Assembly: GCF_020906515.1 (NCBI RefSeq)
Contig: NC_085852.1
Coordinates: forward strand, 1,612,001-1,676,000
From: Vanrija pseudolonga
Taxonomy: Eukaryota > Basidiomycota > Tremellomycetes > Trichosporonales > Trichosporonaceae
Direction of reading: 5' to 3'
DNA length: 64,000 nt
Of this stretch, positions 1 through 10,479 are shown piece by piece. The notes below the pieces were generated by a model, which had not been told where the DNA came from, ran no database searches, and saw only the letters and a program-made list of their open reading frames with translations. The position numbers and the translations under genes are program-made. The first letter of the stretch is position 1; each line of letters opens with the position of its first letter.

Positions 1-2425
1 ACTAGCAGAAAGGGTGACTTGCTCGCCGAGGTGGAGGCTACGGACAAGCTCGGTGTGGCCTCTGTTAAGGCAGCGAGAACAGCCCGCTGGGGATGTGCGG
101 GTCATGGGCATGGGGCATGAGCAGGTAGCGTGGTAAACAACGCCTGGCTGGATGACGATGCGGGGTCTCGTGCCGGTTAACACCTCGGACTGGAGGCGCT
201 CGTCAAAGCCCAGCATGTCGCGGAAGGTCAGAGTCTCATTGTCCTCTGCCGAGGGCGGCAACTGGACAACGTGGAACGTCTTGATTGACCAGTCGGACGA
301 GCCGGTTACAATGGTGCCCCGGAGCACAGAGCCTGGCACCTCCTGCTTCCATCCGGATAGCGGCGAGGCGTAGGGCTCAAAGCCGATACACGAGATGCCG
401 CGGACATGGGCATCAATCGTGGCGAGGAGGCGGCCGTCATTGATATCCCACACCTTGATCGAGCGGTCACCTGAGGCAGAGATGCTGGTAGGTCAGCGAC
501 CAGCGAGTCGGAGCACCTACATCAAATCCTTCGTTAGCCCCACAGCGTTGACCGCTCCTCGGTGTCCGTCATCATTCATGCTGCCAGTAATGACGAGCTT
601 GCGCTCCAGGGTACGGATGTCAAAGACCCGAATAGTACGGTCTGCGGGTCAGCGACTTGCCTCGACGATTGCACTCACCCTTCGAGCAGCTAATGAGCCG
701 CTCATTATCGCCGCGCAGGAAGAGAACCGAGTCGGTGTGCGCCTCGATGACCTTCTCTGGCGTGCCATTGCCATGCTCCAAGTCCCAAAGGCAGATCCGT
801 CCGTCACTACCACCGCTAAGTGCCATCAGGCGCTTCCGACGGCGCGGTGTGCCTGAAGGACCGGGCGACTTGGACGGCGACTTTGAGAATCTACCACCGC
901 TCGTCTTGGTTGGGCTCGAACCCGCCGACTTGACCTCGGCAGGCTCAAGATCCTCAAGCTCAATAACGAAATGCGTTAAAATGGATCCGGTGTGGCCGCC
1001 TGAGAAGATCTTGACCACACGCGGAGTCTCGCAGTCCATTTGCCACAGCCTGAGGGTGTGGTCACGCGACCCGGACAAGAGCCAGTCGCGACCGCTGATC
1101 ATTGTGGTGGACGGCGGTCGTGGAACGCCGGGGTTGCCGATCCCGGGCCAGCTCGAAGACACAGGTGTTCCGAACACGTCCGTCTGGCCGTACGATGGTG
1201 AAGGGAACACAGTATTGAGTGCGGTTTGCAGCGTGTACATGAAGTCGTCTTGATCGCCCGTGACCATTGTGAGCTTCATGTGGTAACGGAAGAGCTGGAG
1301 AGAGTAGATACTCTCCGAGTGTCCAGGCAGCCCGCCGGCGGTACTCGAGGACACAGAGGTGAGGATCGTGACGCGCGGGTTCCATGAACCCGTACGACGG
1401 CTGCCGCCGGACGTTTCGACATCGCTTGGTCGCGAGTCGGTCATGCGGCGGCTGAGGATTCGCCGCGCCAAGTACAGGTGCTTGTAATTGACCTTTGGCA
1501 GGACAGTCGGGAGGTGCAAGTGTGATGCAATCGGCGGGTCATGTGGCGAGTCGGAGGGCGGAAATGCAGATGGTGACGCGGTGGCCGAGGCTCTCTGGTA
1601 TGTGGGCAGACCACCCTGCGGACGTTCCCACACGAGCTGGCGCAACCCATGAGGCAGACCTCGGGGTCCGGGCGTACTTGTGCCACTTGGGACAAGGTGC
1701 CCCGTCCTGGGGGAGGGCACGCCGACATCGTCATCCGAAGTATACTCGAAGCTCTCGTCGCCAAACGTCCTCGAATCTTCAGTCGGGGCATTGCCAGCCT
1801 GAAGCAGCTGGCGGTGGAACGTGAGGTCCTGCCATGTTGTATGCGCGGGAGCGATGGGAGGGGAGTGCGACCGACAGAGCTTGAGCCATATGGCTGGAGG
1901 GGGTTGTCAGTCAGGGTGGCGGGCGTGACGTTGGGGTCCAAAGGACATACTCTGGTCGTCACACAACAGTGCCCATGTCCGGTTAACCAGCTTGCACTGC
2001 AGCAGGTCGTCGGCGTCGAGCATAGACAATATGCGAATGCTCAGCTCGGGTGGTAAGAGCTGCGGGATCAGTGGGAGCTGCGGCGTGTTCGCGGAATGTG
2101 GACTCACACCGACAATATCCTTTTGCATCATGCGCGCTAGCCGTTGGTGGAGATGCATAATCTCTGTGGAGTATGTTAGTTGCCGACCGTCGTGTCGCAA
2201 AGGTGAAGCTTCAGCATACACACCATCTCGTGGGAGGGACCATAGGAGGGCGGTGGCGACCTCTGTGATATGGGTCAGCGACGCCGAGTGTGGCTTGCTT
2301 GGCACAATATGTGTGCGTCCTTGCTTACCTCGTCGTGTGGCCAGCGGCAGGGCGAGCACGGCCTTGTGGATGTCGTGTGCAGACATGGCTGCTATCGGTG
2401 TGCCGTGGGATAGTGATGTGTCCAT
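1..2425 (-). CDS. F-box/WD40-repeat protein, SCF ubiquitin-ligase substrate adaptor (3' part outside window)
   Basis: Predicted substrate-recognition subunit of an SCF ubiquitin ligase. The start is the ATG at 2425. Splicing out three short introns gives a leader with a helix of the form EVATALLWSLPRD, then QKDIVG joined to LLPPELSIRILSMLDADDL, a clear F-box with the usual LLPPEL opening and a CKLVNRTW stretch. WD40 units follow: DWLLSGSRDHTLRLWQ, GGSDGRICLWDLE, DRTIRVFDIRTLE, SGDRSIKVWDI and a last visible unit starting GHTELVRSLHLGEQVTLSAS at the window edge. A basic Ser/Pro-rich insert (KSPSKSPG) sits between two WD units. The order D-domain-like helix, F-box, WD propeller resembles Cdc4/Met30/Pof1 proteins, but I cannot say which orthologue. 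The C-terminus runs off the left edge. It is divergent from the RXT2-like gene, sharing 1.2 kb. Confidence 0.85.
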
Positions 2426-3612
2426 CTTGCTTGCTTGCTTGCTCGTTGCTCGCCCGTCCGTCCGTCAGTCTGTCCGTCGTCGTTGTCGGTGGTTGCTCCC
2501 CACTTGAGCACCTGACGTGACGAGTAGTGGGTAGTGGGTGTAGTTGTGACGGGACAATCCAACCCTGCTAAACACTATCTCATGACAAGTCTATTGTCCC
2601 CCCCGTCTTGGCCGCGTCATAAACAAACCAGGGGTCAATTACAAACCTCCACCACCCTCCAGGCCGCCCCCCACTGCCACGCTCGGAGGCACACGGTTTT
2701 ATTCCCGTCTGGCTCGCACCCACCCCCGTTCTCGGTGTTGTCCTGAACTGTCTGCTTGCTCCTTGTTGCTTGCTGGCTCTGTCTTCCCCCCCCCCTTCTT
2801 ATACCTCGCACCTTTTCCTTCAACAAACTTCTCTCCATCCCCCTTCACAGGGGTGCTGCTACAAGCACCACATCCTCAACCCAGTCCAAGTTTGGTGAGT
2901 AGCCGTGACCGAGCTCCAAGTCCCCCTCCCCCTCCTCCCACGCGCGTGATTATCCAAAAGAATCGCTACTCGAGATGTCCTTCGGGGCATAAGACGACTC
3001 AATCTATCTATACCCAAATTTATGATGCCCATCCCATCCCATCCACCTTGTCACTGCGCAATGGATGTATGCTGACGCGTTAGAAGGGTTGGACTCCTCG
3101 ATCTTGATCGCGAGAGGCAAAGAGCGCCGTTGGTTGCAGGTAAGTGTCGTGCTGTCGTTGGACGGTCAAACCCCCCACCCATCACTCCCACCATCACCCA
3201 TCTTCATGATTAGACTGTAAATTTTGACAAGCATATGTAGGATCCTCTTCGGAGGGCGTGACTACAACCTCCAAACGAATGATCTCCTCTCTCAGCTCCT
3301 CTCGCGTTGCCGGATGAGAAGCCGAGACTGACCAACCACAGCCTCGACCGGCCCCTTACATGGCTGTATTGTAATCCGTCCGACCAAGTGTAGCTGTACA
3401 GTGAGTGTCGTCCCACCACCTCATCCCATTGTCCCATTCTCCTCCGAAATGATTTTAAAACTGTGAACAATATCTGCACGCCTTCGGGCGGTGACGACAA
3501 AACCTATCAACGCTTATTTATCTTATGATCTCTCTTTCTTCCCCATCTCAACTTGGAAAACAAACTTGGGGCATAGCTGACAGGCATAGCTTGACACGAC
3601 ACATTCGACACG
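2426..3612. promoter_or_regulatory. Divergent intergenic region between F-box/WD40 and RXT2-like genes
   Basis: This is 1.2 kb without a supported coding exon. Just upstream of the F-box start lie short tetranucleotide runs (CTTG and CCGT units, about 2425-2475). Pyrimidine-rich tracts at 2770-2950 and before 3600 look like fungal leaders. Presumably it holds both promoters and 5' leaders; no specific factor site is claimed. Confidence 0.5.
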
Positions 3613-4908
3613 ATGCCTCCCCACGCCGACCCCTCGGGTCGCTACAGCTCGCACTCGTCGCGTCGCGAGAAGGTTGTCAAGCAGGCGGACATTGAGGTCC
3701 TCCCGTCCATGGACCAGCCTGCCTACTACGACCCCCCATCGCCAGTGTCGTCGACCGACTCGCTCCCCATCGACTATGTGAGCGCCGACTTTGTCACCAA
3801 CTCTGGCAACAAGCTGGATCCCAGCGCGCGTTGGATCCGGAACGGCAAGATTTGCGCCTGGGGACCTTCGTACGAGGCGTCGATGCGCAAGCAGCGCACT
3901 CGCAAGAGGCTGGAGCTCTGCCTGGAGCAGCTCCTTCCCGAGTCGGCGGCCGAACTGGGCATTGCGCCCCCGCAGAACATTGTCGACTCTGAGGCGAACC
4001 GCCGCGAACGCAAGCGGAAACGCGCCGAGGAGAAGGAGTTTGAGCTCCCTCACCTCTCAAGCCCATCACCGCCCATGACGACTATGGAGCTGGCGCCGAT
4101 GCTCTCGATCCCCAAGAGCTACCTCGACATTGTCACGAGCCCGGCGATGCGCTACTCGCTCGGCGACGACTCCATGGAGCGTGGACTGCAGCAAACTGCG
4201 GCTGACCTGCTGGAAGGCGAGAAGGGCCTCATGCAGGCTCTTGGCCGTCTGCGTGAGGTCCTTCGCGTTAGAGATCGCGACGTCGCCGAGGGCCGCAAGA
4301 AGCCATCCCAACCCCATGCCAATGGCAGCCATGCGGGTGCCAACGGTGACGCCCCAGCAGCCAACGGCCACCCCGACGGCACCCCTGCCAACGGCCAGCC
4401 ATTGACCGACGCCGACTACGACAAGCTCATTCCCCCTCTCCCCCACGTCTCGGACACGGACAACCTCTGGAGAGTTACACAGGAGATTCTCCAGAATCAG
4501 CCTCCTCCCACTATCCACTTCACTGTCACCCCTCCAGGTGCCGCCTACCCGGCCGAGCCTGACGCGCCAGCACCACCCAAGCCTACACCACTCCAGCGCA
4601 TCTTCACCTGCCCGACTGGCATCACTTTCAACGCAGACCCCAACGCGCAGCTGCAACAGCACCAGCGTGCCCATGGCTTTGCGGCCCAGTCGATCAAGTA
4701 CAACCTTGACCTGGGCACGCAGCAGCGCGCGGTCGACGACGCGATTGAGAGAATCATGGAGCTGCTGGCCGACTGCAACGAGTACAAGGAGAGGATTGAG
4801 GAGGCGCGTGAGCGTGTCGCCGACGTTGCGCGGACACGCAAGTTTGTGTGGAAGGTGATCAAGCGCCGTGCGGGTCGCGAGCTGGACCGCATGGAGGGCA
4901 AGCAGTAG
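3613..4908 (+). CDS. RXT2: RXT2-like subunit of the Rpd3L histone deacetylase complex
   Basis: Single-exon gene encoding 431 residues. Residues about 62-95 contain TNSGNKLDPSARWIRNGK, which fits the NxGNKL...AR...GK signature of the RXT2 N-terminal family. Further on, DIVTSPAMRYSLGDD and a following helix (around residues 173-215) match the second conserved block of that family. The middle is Ala/Asn/Pro/Gly-rich and likely disordered. The last 80 residues are strongly helical and charged and may form a coiled coil. In yeast Rxt2 is a non-catalytic subunit of the large Rpd3 deacetylase complex that represses transcription. The ATG in CACGATGCC at 3613 is the first in frame. The gene ends about 100 bp from the convergent PRCC gene. 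Recognition rests on short motifs, so the name is probable rather than certain. Confidence 0.7.
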   Translation: MPPHADPSGRYSSHSSRREKVVKQADIEVLPSMDQPAYYDPPSPVSSTDSLPIDYVSADFVTNSGNKLDPSARWIRNGKICAWGPSYEASMRKQRTRKRLELCLEQLLPESAAELGIAPPQNIVDSEANRRERKRKRAEEKEFELPHLSSPSPPMTTMELAPMLSIPKSYLDIVTSPAMRYSLGDDSMERGLQQTAADLLEGEKGLMQALGRLREVLRVRDRDVAEGRKKPSQPHANGSHAGANGDAPAANGHPDGTPANGQPLTDADYDKLIPPLPHVSDTDNLWRVTQEILQNQPPPTIHFTVTPPGAAYPAEPDAPAPPKPTPLQRIFTCPTGITFNADPNAQLQQHQRAHGFAAQSIKYNLDLGTQQRAVDDAIERIMELLADCNEYKERIEEARERVADVARTRKFVWKVIKRRAGRELDRMEGKQ

Positions 4909-5007
4909 TTGTCGACGATAGATTAGTAATGTTGTCTAATGATGTTGAATGTATCAATAGCAAAGAAGTACAATGATGCGGAGCACGACGCCTATAGACA
5001 GACACCC

Positions 5008-6146
5008 TCAGAAGCCATACTTCTGCGACGCCATGCGCATGTTCTTCTTGTTCTGCTGGATGCGGGCCTCGAGCTCGTCGCGCTGCGAGTAAGCCGAGTG
5101 GAGGAGCGATGTGAGCTGGTGCCGGTCGGCGGCAAGGCCCTTTGTCTGCCCGATAGCCTCGTACTCGAACTCGTCTGAAGGGAGCTTGGGCTTGACGAGC
5201 TTGGCCTTGAGCTCCTCTGCCCTGCGCGCGGCGTCGAGGCTCGAGCCAACATTGACGTCGACGACGTCTGCGCGCCCGTCGGCCAGGTCCTTCCAGTGCC
5301 GCCCGACGCGGCCCTCGGCGAGCGCGCGCTCCTCCTCCGCCTTGGCGGCGTCGGCGCTCGACTCGGCCGGCGCGAAAAACGACGCATAGTACGCTGCGTC
5401 GTACGCAGCCCACGCGCCAGACGGCAGCTGGTAGTAGCCTGGGTAGGGGTCGTGTGCGGTCGGCTCGGGCGGCACAAAGTCGGCGACCGCCGGCGCGGCG
5501 GACACGGTCGGCGGGCGGGGCGTGGTGGCAGCCACCTTGGGCTTGGGTGCTGGTGCTTCCGCTGCGGCGTGAGCAAAACAAGCACAATGCACGACCGCGT
5601 GACTCACCGAGACCGAACAGGTCCAACGCCTCGTCCTTCTTGTTCGCGCCCCGCTTCAGCGCAGCGGGGACCATCAGCGCCGGCTTTTCGTCGTCCGAGT
5701 CGTCGTCCGCTGGCAACGGTGCGCGCGCAGGCGCAGCCACAGGCGCGGGTTTGGCCGCCATGGACTTGTTGACCGCGAGGGAGGATTTGGAGGGGGCCGT
5801 GGTCGCAATCTTGCGCTTTGGCGGGGGGAGCATGCCGAGGAGGGAAGAGCTGCGCGGGGTCGTCAGCTAGCTCAGCGAACAATTCGGCAGGTGGCACGTA
5901 CCTTCCCGCACCAGCAATCTTGGCCTTCTTCGCGGGCGGGGCCGGCGCAGCGGCTTTCTCCTTTGCCTTGGGCTCGTCGTCGCCGTTCGACGACGACGGC
6001 TTGGGTAGGTCGAGCGTGATCTTGATCGGCGCCTTACGCTTGCCCTTTGCGGCGGCGGACGCGGGCGCCTTGGGCGCCGGGGGCGGCGACGACGGGCCCG
6101 ACTCGTTGTCCGAGTCCGAGTCCGAGCCGTAGTTTGCTAGTAACAT
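5008..6146 (-). CDS. PRCC-domain protein (mitotic checkpoint regulator / splicing-linked family)
   Basis: Three exons (6146-5902, 5849-5608, 5561-5008) give 346 residues. The N-terminus MLLANYGSDSDSD matches the conserved start of PRCC-family proteins (LxxYGSS/DxSD). The C-terminus has the family block DEFEYEAIGQTKGL, then RHQLTSLLHSAYSQRDELEARI and the closing KYGF. Pro/Ala/Lys-rich disordered sequence lies between. Human PRCC is nuclear, binds MAD2B and associates with splicing factors; fungal members are little studied. Splice joints restore a smooth reading frame (GAG joined to SSSLLGMLPPPK). It converges with the RXT2-like gene and lies tandem with ETF-QO. Confidence 0.85.
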
Positions 6147-7570
6147 GGTTGGTGGTGGATGATGGATGGTGGATGGTGGCAAAGAGTTTGAGTTGTTGGC
6201 GAGATTTCGTGTTGTGTGCTGGTTGGTGGCGATGCGGCGCCCCGCGGCGGACAGGCGCGTGGCACCTCGCGGCGCCTTGTTGTCGTTCGCTTGTTGATTC
6301 AGTCTCTACGGCACTCGCGAGCATGGGGGCTTAGGGCAGGATATGCATGTCGCTGGGATCTGGTGCGGAGAAACATGGTAGCGTGCGTGGGGTGGGAAGG
6401 CCAAGGCCGACTGTGCACAAGCTGGACGGTTACTTCGTTCTCTTCCAGTGATGATGTCTGCCCGGATCGAACTCGACGATATGAAGACCCCGCCGAGCAC
6501 TTGAGACACTGCTCGTTCCAGTAGATTATAATACATAGCTCGTGTCTCCCGTAAACACGGAACTTGGTTTCCTAGAGGCGCGTTGCTCATGCTCTGTTAG
6601 GCTTGGGACCTGTGGGCTGTCCATATCGCCAGGATGTCTGTTTGTGCATTGCCGTTGCTCCACCAACTCATGTACCAGGATCATTACTCGGACACTGGCT
6701 TTATTTATCTTCTCTCCTTCCTCCTAGCTTGGGAAGAGGATGGGACCTCGGAAGCGTGGGTTCAAAGCCGCGACCAGAAGGCCCCAACGCCAGCTCTCGT
6801 CTTCTCGGGTGCGAGTTATCCTCTCACGCGCATTCTACGTGGTATCGATATCCTCCAAGACAAGTAGCAAACCACTTTCTATTCGTTTGTTTCATCCACA
6901 TTACGTGTCCAATGGAGAGAGACGTCGAGTGGTAGACACAGGCGGTAGTGAGAGCCACGAGTGATGCCGAACCCGAGCCACACCCAAACCCGGCCGCACC
7001 GTGGCGCTGGAGGTACACGCAGATCTTACAGAGTGTCCCTACAGCATGACGTTGACCCACACGCACACCCCACAACACTGCAGCCCCGATATCCACGCTG
7101 AAAGTGTAACTCCAGCTTCTCCGCCCACGGAGCACGGAGTCTCCGAATACCGATGACGGCGCCCACCCGACCGGCTAGGTCCGCCACGCCACCTCGGTGC
7201 GTCTTGCGCTCGCCAATGCCGACTCGAATGGGCGTGTGCGCGTGCGCCATCGTACTCGAGTCATCGCCGCCCCGCACGCGCCTGACGGCCCGCGGAGGTC
7301 CGCACATGCGTGGCGTTATCAGTTTCGGGCGGCGGCGTGTCCAAATCCCGACTCGCGGCACGGCGCTTACTTGTCCGCCAGCCCGCTCCGCCGTCAGGTC
7401 CATCAGCAGCAGTCAGTCCGTATCGGCCTTTCGTCGCCTTGCCCCCCCGTACTCGAACTGCTAAGCTAACATATGCACAATAATAGACATGCTGACAACT
7501 CAAGACACATCGGGGGACAATCTAGGTGATGGCTGGGGGATGTCAGTTGTGTTCAAGCGTCAAGTCTGCT
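6147..7570. other. Intergenic region upstream of the PRCC gene and downstream of ETF-QO
   Basis: 1.4 kb in which no homologous coding sequence is visible. Both flanking genes run on the minus strand, so the left part should hold the PRCC-gene promoter and the right part the ETF-QO 3' UTR. The sequence around 6720-6830 resembles a B-box (GGGTTCAAAGCC) but does not fold as a tRNA. Confidence 0.4.
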
Positions 7571-9580
7571 CTACTCACTGTACTTGGGGCCACCGCCACC
7601 CTCGGGAACAGTCCAGGTAATGTCCTGCGTGGGGGTCTTGATGGAGCAAGTCTTGCAGTGAATGCAGTTTTGGGAGTTGATAACAAACTTCTTGCCAACG
7701 GCGTCGACCTCGGCGCCCTCGGCGTCCTGGTACTCGTAGACGGCGGCGGGGCAGACACGGCCGAGGAGACCAGCGTACTCGGTCACGTTGACCTCGGTGT
7801 GCTTGGCGCGGGCGCCGGGGGTGTTGGGAAGACGGAGGTGGACGGGCTGGTTCTCGGCGTGGTTGGTGCCGGTACGGGCGACCGAGGTCAGAATGTCAAA
7901 CGAAAGCTTGCCGTCGGGCTTGGGGTAGTCGATTTCCTGGAAGTTGGCAGCCTTGCCAGTCGCGGCGTAGTCCTCCTTGGGGTGGTGGAACGTCCAGGGC
8001 ACGCGGCCCTTGAGGATCATCGAGTCGAGACCAGAGTAGGCCATGCCACCCCAGATGCCGAGAGGGTTGTGGAACGAGGGGCGGAGGTTGCGGACCTCCT
8101 TGAGCTCGTCGTACACCCACGAGTTCTCAAAGGCCTTCTCGTAGCCCGACATGTCGATGGGCTCCTCCGACTCGGACTCTCCGCGCTCAGTGATCTGCTT
8201 GTACGCCTCCTCGGCGGCGAGCATACCCGTCTTCATGGCGTTGTGGGTACCCTTGATCTGGGGCGTGTCAGCCGTGCGCTGTTTGTCACCTCGCCGCGCT
8301 ACTAACCTTGGGCACGTTGAGGAAACCGGCCGAGCAGCCGATGAGGGCACCGCCAGGGAAGAAGAGCTTGGGGATCGACTGGAGACCACCCTCGTTGAGG
8401 GCACGCGCACCGTAGGCAATGCACTCACCGCCCTCGAGGACCTTGGCGATCTCGGGGTGGTGCTTCATGCGCTGGAACTCGCGGAAGGGCGAGATGTAGG
8501 GGTTCTCGTAGTCGAGACCGACGACAAGACCAAGAGTGACCATGTTGTCCTCCATGTGGTAGAGGAACGAACCACCGTACGTCTTGGCGGTCAAGGGCCA
8601 GCCCATGGTGTGGACAATCTTTCCGGGCTCATAGTTCTCGTCCTTGACCTTCCAGACCTCCTTGACACCGAGACCGTAAGTCTGGGGGTCCTTGCCCTCG
8701 CGAAGGTTGAACTTGTTCTGGATCTCCTTGGAGAGGGAGCCGTGGGCACCCTCGGCAATGAGGGTGACCTTGGCGTGGAACTCCATACCAGGCTCGTAAG
8801 AGTCCTTGGGCTGGAAGTTCTTGTCAAGACCAACGTCGCCAGTAACGACACCCTTGATGCCCTTGCCGTCCTCGGTGTAGAGGACCTTGGCACCAGCGAA
8901 ACCGGGGTAGACCTCGACGCCAAGCGACTCGGCCTGCTCGGCGAGCCATGCAACGACACGCGAGAGCGAGACAATGTAGTTGCCGTGGTTGCTCATCTGA
9001 GGAGGGTGAGGCATGGGGATCGACATGCCCTTGGTGAGGAACTTCATCGAGTCCTTGAGCGCGGGCTGGTTGAGGGGCGCGCCGAGCTCCTCCCAGTTGG
9101 GAATGAGCTCGTTGAGCGCCTTGGGCTCAAGAACAGCACCGGAGAGAATGTGGTTTCCTGTACGCGCGCGAGTCAGCGGCATTCATCGTTATTGATTGGG
9201 CGGGCGGTCGCGCGACGCCGAGTTGGGATTTTTTCCCTTCGGCGCCGGCGTTCCCACTTGTCCGACTAACCGGGCTCCGAGGCCTTCTCAAGGACAATGA
9301 CACGGAACTCCTCGTTGCCAGCATCGTTGGCGAGCTGCTTGAGGCGGATGGCAGCCGACAGACCGGCGGGACCACCGCCGACAATGACCACATCGGCCTC
9401 GTCAGTGGCCCGCTCGACCTCGTCGGGGTTGAAGGGCTCCTCGGCTTCGGATGCGTAGCCGCGACGCGCCTGTCGTGTGGCCCAGAAGAGGGTGGTGGTT
9501 GGTGGCCTGGCAGCTGGGCGGCGTGCGACGGCCGCGACAACTGTCCTCGATGGTCCGACCAAGCGCTGGATGGACACCAT
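7571..9580 (-). CDS. CIR2: Electron-transfer flavoprotein-ubiquinone oxidoreductase, mitochondrial
   Basis: Three exons (9580-9271, 9157-8307, 8257-7571) give 615 residues. ETF-QO is an FAD and 4Fe-4S enzyme of the inner mitochondrial membrane that passes electrons from ETF (fatty-acid and amino-acid dehydrogenases) to ubiquinone. The N-terminus is rich in Arg/Ala/Ser and fits a mitochondrial presequence. The FAD dinucleotide-binding motif [14 protein letters not shown] lies near residue 65, and [15 protein letters not shown] follows the first intron. The C-terminal ferredoxin-like domain carries the four cluster cysteines at about residues 556, 585, 588 and 591 (CIHCKTC). It closes with [13 protein letters not shown], diagnostic for the family. 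The introns are about 113 and 49 nt, and the second has a GCTGAC branch sequence. All key residues seen are intact. Confidence 0.97.
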
Positions 9581-10479
9581 TGTTTGTGCTTGTGCGGTGT
9601 GATGCGGCGTGTGAGATGGAGAGTGGTTGCAAAGTGAGTGGTGAGGTCAGTCTCGGCACTTGGTATCCATGGGTGTTGCGGAGTTGGCTTGGAATGCGGG
9701 CCTCGGCCAATGACATCTAGCCGAATGGTGGTAGGCAGGCTAGGAACTTGGACGGAGCTTGAACTCCGGGCATCCGGGGCCAGCCTGGGTCTTGTCCTGC
9801 CTGCCTTCGCATCTGCGACGACTTTTACTCGAGCCGAGTCGCATAAGGCATGCAGGGCAGGCAGCCTACGGGCGACTCCGGCAATGACCTCTAACCGCTT
9901 AGCTCACAGCCAGCGCTAACAGGACTTGTTCCTCCCAAAACTCTGATCCCGTCGGCAATCATGTCCTGCCTCGTCATTGGCGTGGCTCCGTGCCGAGCTT
10001 GCCCCAGTTGCTGCCCCCAGTTGCTGGCCCCCCGTCTGCCGCGCAGCCCCACGGCCGTTGTCGCGTCGTCGCCCACAACTCCCACATACCGCCGACATGG
10101 TGACTGCAACCCCACAGCACCCCAGCCAGCCTAGCGAACAATGCCCAGGCGCGGAGCAGTTCCATCGTCGTGTGATAACGGAGGGCGGCCGTGGAAGAGG
10201 CCCGCCAGCCGGTCAGCAGCCCTCGCGCCTCGCGCGTAACCATGCCTCTGTCGCGTCGCGTGCAGCGCGCATGATATATGCATGGCTCTCGCGTGGTCGA
10301 CTTTATATCATCCCTCCTGATACTTCTCATGACGTCGCGTTGCATTGCTCCCGCTTTGTACCCCGCGTCGTCGTGTCAAGCGATGAGGGGGTGGAGAGAG
10401 GTGACTGACGCGCGATGAACGCGCTCGAGTTGGCACTCTAGGTCCATTCTACAGCAAAAACAAAACAGCACAAGCCGCA
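9581..10479. promoter_or_regulatory. Divergent promoter region ETF-QO / glucosidase II beta
   Basis: 0.9 kb between two start codons. A TGACGTC core lies at 10330-10336, about 145 nt before the glucosidase II beta start, and a TTTATATC stretch lies just upstream near 10310. Two short upstream reading frames are listed separately. No coding exon is seen. Confidence 0.5.
10383..10441 (+). promoter_or_regulatory. Two chained upstream ORFs before glucosidase II beta
   Basis: A frame starting at ATG 10383 ends at TGA 10416-10418. That stop overlaps a second ATG at 10415 (ATGA). The second frame stops at TAG 10439-10441, 38 nt before the main ATG at 10480. These matter only if transcription starts upstream of 10383, which the sequence cannot show. 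Confidence 0.3.

Noticed and set aside
905-925. tRNA B-box-like word on the minus strand
   Set aside because: It lies inside the Ser/Pro-rich coding insert of the F-box/WD40 gene and has no cloverleaf context.
6720-6830. Possible tRNA because of a GGGTTCAAAGCC word
   Set aside because: The T-stem does not pair, no matching acceptor stem or A-box at proper spacing was found.
7526-9269. Long plus-strand frames opposite ETF-QO
   Set aside because: Antisense shadows of an unmistakable enzyme gene; Leu/Val/Gly-rich without motifs.
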